NCBI RefSeq assembly: GCF_024519315.1
Contig: NZ_JANIIC010000047.1
Span: forward strand, 1-64,000
Reading direction: 5' to 3'
DNA length: 64,000 nt
DNA from: Streptomyces malaysiensis subsp. samsunensis
GTDB taxonomy: Bacteria > Actinomycetota > Actinomycetes > Streptomycetales > Streptomycetaceae
Below, one piece after another: positions 59,375-64,000 of this stretch. The notes under the pieces were generated by a model. That model did not search any database, was not told the origin of the DNA, and worked only from the letters and a program-made list of their open reading frames with translations. Positions within the stretch are counted from its first letter, which is position 1. Each line of letters begins with the position of its first letter. The position numbers were made by a program, and so were the translations under genes.

Positions 59375-59422
59375 CCCGGGCGGCCGGGCGAGAGGAAACG
59401 TCTTCTCACCCGGCCGCCCGGG
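59375..59422 (+). terminator. Terminator of the glycerol operon
   Basis: CCCGGGCGGCCGGG (59375-59388) pairs perfectly with CCCGGCCGCCCGGG (59409-59422). It begins 25 bases past the glpD stop codon. Confidence 0.85.
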
Positions 59423-59470
59423 CTGCTAGTTTGAGGCGGCGACCAATTTCGGGGAGGGGGTGAGCGCGCG

Positions 59471-59560
59471 ATGCCCTACCAGGAGCACGCCATCTCGCTC
59501 ACCGCCCGGCGCCATATCGATCTGCACCGCGTCTCCAGCGCGATCTGTCAGGGCCGCTGA
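59471..59560 (+). CDS. Cysteine leader peptide
   Basis: A 29-codon frame encodes a peptide containing TARRHIDLHRVSSAICQGR. This is the pattern of short actinobacterial leader peptides (RRHIDL...R..SA.C) often found before sulfur-assimilation or sulfur-uptake genes. The start is ATG 59471, with GGGAGGGGG upstream. The only Cys codon (TGT, 59546-59548) lies 1 base before the 5' arm of a terminator hairpin. The peptide itself probably has no job; slow decoding of the Cys codon would be the signal. Confidence 0.8.
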   Translation: MPYQEHAISLTARRHIDLHRVSSAICQGR

Positions 59561-59593
59561 CGGCTTTTCGCCGCCCGGCCCTTTCTCTTTTTC
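59550..59593 (+). terminator. Attenuator hairpin after the Cys leader
   Basis: AGGGCCG (59550-59556) pairs with CGGCCCT (59576-59582), with an inner CGGC/GCCG stem, and is followed by TTTCTCTTTTTC (59582-59593). The 5' arm overlaps the leader peptide's last codons. A ribosome stalled at the Cys codon would cover it and let transcription continue into the ABC genes, so low charged tRNA-Cys would turn the operon on. Confidence 0.75.
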
Positions 59594-59629
59594 GCTCTCT
59601 TTCCTTTCTTTCTGCCTGGAGACCCACCC

Positions 59630-61234
59630 ATGCTCGGCTCGCGCCGCGGTTATACCGTTTTCGCCACTGTCACCGCTCTGGCCCTCGCCGCCACCGCCTG
59701 CTCCTCCTCCGGCGCGTCCGGTACGGGGAGTTCCACCCCGCACTCCGGCGGGCATCTGACCTTCGCCCTCGCCTCCGACCCGATCTGCGTCGACCCCCAG
59801 CAGCAGGGCAACAACGACGCGATCTACCCCGCCCGGCAGCTGGTGGACTCCCTCACCGACCAGGACCCGAAGACCGGGAAGATCGTGCCCTGGCTCGCCA
59901 GGAGCTGGGAGGTGAGCCAGGACGCCACCACCTTCACCTTCCACCTCCGCCGCGGCGCCACCTTCAGCGACGGCACCCCGGTCGACGCCCGCGCGGTCAA
60001 GGACAACTTCGACGGCATCGTGCGGCTCGGGGCGAAGTCGGTGCTGGGCGCCAGCTATCTGGCCGGGTACCGGGGCACGGACGTGGTCGGCGAGGACACC
60101 GCCCGGGTCCGGTTCAAGGCGCCCAACGCCCAGTTCCTCCAGGCCACGTCCACCTTCACGCTCGGCCTGCTGGCCCGGTCGACGACGAGGCTCCCGGCGG
60201 CGAAGCGCTGCACCGAGAGCATCGTCGGCTCCGGCCCCTTCACCCTCACCGACTACACCCCGAACAAGTCCGTCGAGGAGCGCCGACGCCCGGGCTACGC
60301 CTGGGGCTCGTCGCTGTGGCGCAAGAAGGGCCCGGCCTATCTGGAGCGGATCTCCTTCAAGGTCGTCCCCGAGTCCGGGGTGCGCACCGGCTCCCTCCAG
60401 TCGGGGCAGGCCGATGCCATCGGGGGCGTCGCGCCGCAGGACGAGGACGGGCTGAAGAGCACCGGCTTCACCCTGCTCAGCAGGGCCAACCCCGGTGTGC
60501 CGTTCGCCCTGACGGTCAACGCGGACCGCCCCCTCACCCGGGATACGAAGGTCCGCCAGGCCGTTCAGCTCGGGGTGAACCCCCAGGAGGTGGTGGACAC
60601 CGTCCTCAGCCGCCGCTACAAGCCGGCCACCAGCTCGCTGGCCTCCACCACCACCGCGTACAAGAACCTCGGCGACCGGCTGCGCCACGCCCCGGACCGG
60701 GCCCGGAAGCTGCTGGACGAGGCGGGCTGGAAGCCGGGACCGGGCGGTATCCGGGCCAAGGACGGCCGGAAGCTCTCCCTGACGGTCGTCTGGGCCACCA
60801 ACTTCGGCCCCAACCAGACCGCGCTGGAGCTGGTCCAGCAGCAGCTGAAGAAGATCGGCGTCCAGATCACCCTGAAGTCCCACTCCATCGGGGACTATGT
60901 CGAGGTCCGGCAGAAGGGCGACTACGACTACGCCTGGGGCAACACCACCCGCGTGGACCCCGACATCCTGCGCACCTCCTTCTCCGGCGAGGGCCTCAAC
61001 CTCTCGCGGCTGCACGACCCCGCGCTCGACTCCGTGCTCGACAAGCAGTCGGCCACGGCCGACGCCGCACGCCGTGCCGAGCACGCCGCCCGCGCCCAGG
61101 CCCTGGTGGTGGAGAAGGGCTACCAGGTGCCGGTCTTCGAGCTCACCACCGTGATCGGGGTCGGGAAGAACGTCCACGACCTGGACTTCGAGGCGTCCTC
61201 CCGGCTCCAGTTCCATGACACCTGGCTGTCCTGA
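59630..61234 (+). CDS. Family-5 ABC solute-binding lipoprotein
   Basis: This 534-residue protein has a lipoprotein signal (LALAATAC lipobox near residue 24), then the family-5 binding fold: CVDPQQQGNNDAIYPARQLV, WEVSQDATTFTFHLRRGATF and GSGPFTLTDY. It should capture a peptide or similar solute outside the cell for the two permeases that follow. The Cys leader before it suggests a sulfur-containing solute such as glutathione or a Cys-bearing peptide, but this is inference. The start is ATG 59630. Confidence 0.9.
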   Translation: MLGSRRGYTVFATVTALALAATACSSSGASGTGSSTPHSGGHLTFALASDPICVDPQQQGNNDAIYPARQLVDSLTDQDPKTGKIVPWLARSWEVSQDATTFTFHLRRGATFSDGTPVDARAVKDNFDGIVRLGAKSVLGASYLAGYRGTDVVGEDTARVRFKAPNAQFLQATSTFTLGLLARSTTRLPAAKRCTESIVGSGPFTLTDYTPNKSVEERRRPGYAWGSSLWRKKGPAYLERISFKVVPESGVRTGSLQSGQADAIGGVAPQDEDGLKSTGFTLLSRANPGVPFALTVNADRPLTRDTKVRQAVQLGVNPQEVVDTVLSRRYKPATSSLASTTTAYKNLGDRLRHAPDRARKLLDEAGWKPGPGGIRAKDGRKLSLTVVWATNFGPNQTALELVQQQLKKIGVQITLKSHSIGDYVEVRQKGDYDYAWGNTTRVDPDILRTSFSGEGLNLSRLHDPALDSVLDKQSATADAARRAEHAARAQALVVEKGYQVPVFELTTVIGVGKNVHDLDFEASSRLQFHDTWLS

Positions 61235-61273
61235 GCGCCGTCCCCGACCACGAGAGCGAAGAGAAGCGAATCC

Positions 61274-62230
61274 ATGCCGCGCTACCTTGTGCAGCGGCTG
61301 CTCCAGGCGGTCTTCGTGCTGTGGGCGGCCTTCACCACCTCCTTCGTCGTGCTGTATCTGCTGCCCGGCGACCCGGTGTCGATCATGGCTTCCGGGGGCG
61401 GCGACACCAACGATGTGAGCCCCGAGCAGATCGCCGAGCTGAAGCGGGTCTACGGCTTCGACAAGCCGCTGGTCGAGCAGTACGGCGACCGCCTGTGGCA
61501 CGCCCTCCGGGGCGACTTCGGGATCTCCGTCCAGAGCGGTGACCCGGTCACCCGGCTGATCGCCGGCCAGCTGCCCGCGACGCTCCAGCTCACCTCCGCC
61601 GCGCTGCTGCTGGCCACGGTGGTGGGCGCGGGCGTCGCCCTGGCGGCCACCTACACCCGGCGGCGCTGGCTGCGGCAGGCCCTGCTGTCGCTGCCCGCGC
61701 TGGGTGTCTCGGCGCCGACCTTCTGGGTGGGCCTGATCCTCGTCCAGCTGGTGTCGTTCCGCTGGGGGCTGCTGCCCGCCATCGGCAACGAGGGGTTCCG
61801 GAGCCTGATCCTGCCCGCCGTCACCCTGGCCGTGCCCACCTCCGCCGTGATCGCGCAGGTCTTCGCCAGAAGCCTGCGGGCCGCGCTGGCCGAGCCGTAT
61901 GTGGAGACGGCGCTGGCCAAGGGGGCGAGCCGGCGGCGGGTGCACTTCGGGCACGCGCTGCGCAACGCCGCGATCCCGCCGCTGACCGTGGCCGGAATGC
62001 TGGTCGGCAATCTGCTGGCGGGATCGGTGATCGTGGAGACGGTGTTCTCGCGGACCGGTGTCGGCCGGGTCACCGCCACCGCGGTGACCGCCCAGGACCT
62101 CCCGGTGGTACAGGGTCTTGTGGTCTTCGGCGCGCTGGCCTTCGTCCTCGCCAACCTGGCGGTGGACCTGATCGTTCCGCTGCTCGATCCGCGTATCACC
62201 GGGGCCGCGGCCACGGCGGTGACCCGATGA
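61274..62230 (+). CDS. ABC permease, DppB-type
   Basis: This 318-residue membrane protein is the first permease of a peptide/nickel-type importer, with RYLVQRLLQAVFVLWAAF at the N-terminus, LLPGDPVSIM near residue 30, and the ATPase-contact loop TALAKGASRRRVHFGHALRN. It should pair with the next permease. Its last 4 bases overlap the start of that gene. Confidence 0.93.
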   Translation: MPRYLVQRLLQAVFVLWAAFTTSFVVLYLLPGDPVSIMASGGGDTNDVSPEQIAELKRVYGFDKPLVEQYGDRLWHALRGDFGISVQSGDPVTRLIAGQLPATLQLTSAALLLATVVGAGVALAATYTRRRWLRQALLSLPALGVSAPTFWVGLILVQLVSFRWGLLPAIGNEGFRSLILPAVTLAVPTSAVIAQVFARSLRAALAEPYVETALAKGASRRRVHFGHALRNAAIPPLTVAGMLVGNLLAGSVIVETVFSRTGVGRVTATAVTAQDLPVVQGLVVFGALAFVLANLAVDLIVPLLDPRITGAAATAVTR

Positions 62231-63063
62231 GCCGCGGCCGCGCCGCCGCGCGCTTCTGGCTGCGCCGCCCCGGCCTGGTGGCCGCGGTGGCCGTGCTGGC
62301 GCTGGCGCTGCTGGCGGCCTTCTTCCCCGGCCTGTTCACCGGGCGGGATCCGCTGTCGGGGGTGCCGGCCGAACGGCTGCGGGGGCCCAGCCTCCACCAT
62401 CTCTTCGGCACCGACCAGTTGGGCCGGGATCTGTTCTCACGGGTGGTGCACGGTGCGGCGCTCTCGCTCAAGGCCACCTCGCTGGCCGTGGCGGTGGGCC
62501 TGGTCGCCGGTTCCGCGCTGGGCCTTGCCGCCGGGTACGTGGGCGGGCTGCTGGACGACGCCCTGATGCGGATCGCCGACGTGCTGCTCGCCATCCCCAG
62601 CCTGCTGCTCTCCCTGGCCCTGGTGACCGCGCTCGGCTTCGGCACCGTCAAGGTGGCCGTCGCGGTGGGCGTGACCAGCGTCGCCGGCTTCGCCCGGATC
62701 ATGCGCGCCGAGGTGCTGCGGGTGCGCGAGGCCACCTATGTCGAGGCGGCGCGGTCCTCCGGTTCGCGCCCGCTGGCGGTGCTGCTGCGGCATGTGCTGC
62801 CGAACGCCTCGGGGCCCGTACTGGTCTACGCGGCCGTCGAGTTCGGCACCGTGGTGCTCGCCGTCTCCGCGCTCAGCTTCCTGGGCTACGGGGCCGAACC
62901 CCCGGCACCGGAGTGGGGCTCCCTGGTCTCCGGCGGCCGCGACTACCTCGCCACGGCATGGTGGCTCACCACTCTGCCCGGCCTGACCATCGCCGCCACC
63001 GTGCTGGCCGCGGGACGGGTCTCCCGCGCGCTGGACGGCGAGGCGAAGGAGGCGTCCCGATGA
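62227..63063 (+). CDS. ABC permease, DppC-type
   Basis: This 278-residue membrane protein is the second permease, with HHLFGTDQLGRDLFSRVVHG near residue 60 and the ATPase-contact loop YVEAARSSGSRPLAVLLRHV. It overlaps the first permease gene by ATGA and the ATPase gene by ATGA, so the three are translationally coupled. Confidence 0.93.
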   Translation: MSRGRAAARFWLRRPGLVAAVAVLALALLAAFFPGLFTGRDPLSGVPAERLRGPSLHHLFGTDQLGRDLFSRVVHGAALSLKATSLAVAVGLVAGSALGLAAGYVGGLLDDALMRIADVLLAIPSLLLSLALVTALGFGTVKVAVAVGVTSVAGFARIMRAEVLRVREATYVEAARSSGSRPLAVLLRHVLPNASGPVLVYAAVEFGTVVLAVSALSFLGYGAEPPAPEWGSLVSGGRDYLATAWWLTTLPGLTIAATVLAAGRVSRALDGEAKEASR

Positions 63064-64000
63064 CGAACACCACCGAGCCCCTGCTGTCGATCCGGGGGCT
63101 GGAGGTCTCCTACCGCACCGGCGACGGCGCCCCGCCCGCCGTGCGCGGGGTGGACCTCGACATCGCCCCGGGTGAGGTCCTCGCCCTGGTCGGCGAGTCC
63201 GGCTCGGGGAAGTCCACCACCGCACACGCGGTCATCGGTCTGCTGCCGCCCGGCGGACGGGTGGACGGCGGACGGATCCTCTTCGACGGCACCGACCTGG
63301 CCGCCGCCGGAGAGCGGGAGCTGCGGGCGCGGCGCGGCCGCGACATCGGGCTGATCCCGCAGGACCCGATGGTCTCGCTCAACCCGGTGCAGCGGATCGG
63401 GCGGCAGGTCGCCGAGGTGCTGCTGATCCACGGTCTGGCGGACCGCGCGTCCGCGCCCGCCGAGGCGGTACGGATCCTGGGGCTGGCCGGACTGCCGGAG
63501 CCGGAGGTACGGGCCCGGCAGTATCCGCATGAGCTGTCCGGGGGCATGCGGCAGCGCGTGCTCATCGCGATCGCGGTGGCGGCGCGCCCCCGGCTGGTGA
63601 TCGCCGACGAGCCGACCAGCGCACTGGACGTCACCGTCCAGCGGCGGATCCTGGACCATATCGAGACGCTCACCCGCCAGGCGGGCACGGCCGTGCTGCT
63701 GATCACTCACGATCTGGGGGTCGCGGCGGACCGGGCGCGGCGGATCGCGGTCATGTCGGAGGGCCGGATCGTGGAGACGGGCCGCACCCGGGACGTCCTC
63801 ACCGCGCCCCGGCATCCGTACACCCGGCGGCTGCTGGCGAGCGCCCCGAGCGTGGCGACGGAACGGGCACGGGTGCGGGTGCGCGAGGAGGCGCCGGCCG
63901 ATGGGCCCTCGGGAGCGGGCGCCGAGGGGGCGGGCGCCGATCTCGTCGTCGCCGAGGGCCTGGTCAAGGAGTTCGCGGCGCGTGGCCGGGCGCCCGTCCG
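63060..64000 (+). CDS. ABC ATPase, probably a fused double ATPase (cut by window edge)
   Basis: The gene starts at ATG 63060, overlapping the permease stop, and runs off the right end of the window (313 codons seen). The first ATPase domain is complete: Walker A GESGSGKST, QDPMVSLNP (Q loop), signature LSGGMRQRVLIAIAVA, Walker B LVIADEPTSALDV and the switch His in LLITHDLGV. After a linker rich in Gly/Ala (about 279-300), ADLVVAEGLVKEFAARGRAP looks like the start of a second ATPase domain, so the product is probably the DppD-DppF type fused in one chain. Confidence 0.9.
   Translation, partial: MTNTTEPLLSIRGLEVSYRTGDGAPPAVRGVDLDIAPGEVLALVGESGSGKSTTAHAVIGLLPPGGRVDGGRILFDGTDLAAAGERELRARRGRDIGLIPQDPMVSLNPVQRIGRQVAEVLLIHGLADRASAPAEAVRILGLAGLPEPEVRARQYPHELSGGMRQRVLIAIAVAARPRLVIADEPTSALDVTVQRRILDHIETLTRQAGTAVLLITHDLGVAADRARRIAVMSEGRIVETGRTRDVLTAPRHPYTRRLLASAPSVATERARVRVREEAPADGPSGAGAEGAGADLVVAEGLVKEFAARGRAPV

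Noticed and set aside
59426..61954. An 842-codon minus-strand frame opposite the ABC genes
   Set aside because: Composition is low-complexity Gly/Arg/Gln, it has no motifs, and it overlaps three well-supported plus-strand genes.

Overview
The window is high-GC actinobacterial chromosome, almost certainly Streptomyces. The evidence is strong C/G third-position bias, frequent GTG and TTG starts, a Pup-proteasome cluster, a glycerol operon headed by an IclR-type GylR regulator, and a DmdR/IdeR-type iron box. From helY to glpD (about 23-59 kb) the gene set looks like conserved core chromosome. The first 23 kb mixes housekeeping genes with more variable ones. I do not assign a species.

Layout. 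1-1085: a coding-poor left edge and a tRNA-Pro(GGG) on the minus strand. 1086-2723: a transketolase split into two genes. 2905-11309: an alpha/beta hydrolase, a Tat-exported beta-propeller/amidohydrolase, a probable DUF5701 protein, an esterase fused to a virginiamycin B lyase-like propeller, and a divergent TetR regulator. 11352-14134: a metal/corrinoid-receptor-like protein, a TROVE (Ro60/Rsr) protein and, in its upstream spacer, a strong candidate bacterial Y RNA. 14313-18075: a glycine betaine/proline-type ABC importer with a permease fused to two binding domains and an intrinsic terminator in its 5' leader. 18295-20150: a 5'-3' exonuclease-like protein and an iron-regulated siderophore-interacting reductase. 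20652-23027: two IPT/TIG-repeat genes with a broken third copy between them.

23051-42661 is the RNA helicase / Tat / Pup-proteasome neighbourhood: helY, tatC, tatA, two tiny genes, pafC, pafB, two FKBP prolyl isomerases, pafA, an MFS transporter with a divergent LacI regulator, prcA, prcB, pup, dop, arc and a ferredoxin. Arc unfolds pupylated proteins for the PrcAB chamber. PafA attaches Pup, and Dop deamidates Pup and removes it from substrates. PafBC is a WYL-domain transcription factor pair.

42694-54079: a secreted or anchored hypothetical protein, trmI, a site-2-protease-like M50 peptidase with a C-terminal region resembling CBS domains, a RecB-like Fe-S nuclease, an orphan LuxR-type response regulator, an orphan family-5 solute-binding lipoprotein followed by the broken tail of a paralogue, a HAD phosphatase and metH. 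54320-59350: gylR-glpF-glpK-glpD for glycerol uptake and oxidation, with shared GylR-like boxes. 59471-64000: a Cys-codon leader peptide with an attenuator hairpin, followed by a family-5 ABC importer (binding protein, two permeases, and a start of a fused double ATPase cut by the window edge).

The most interesting signals are the Y RNA beside the TROVE gene, the Cys-leader attenuator before the peptide ABC operon, the terminator inside the betaine ABC leader, the esterase-Vgb fusion through a repeat-encoded linker, and repeated expansion of short degenerate repeats in spacers and linkers.
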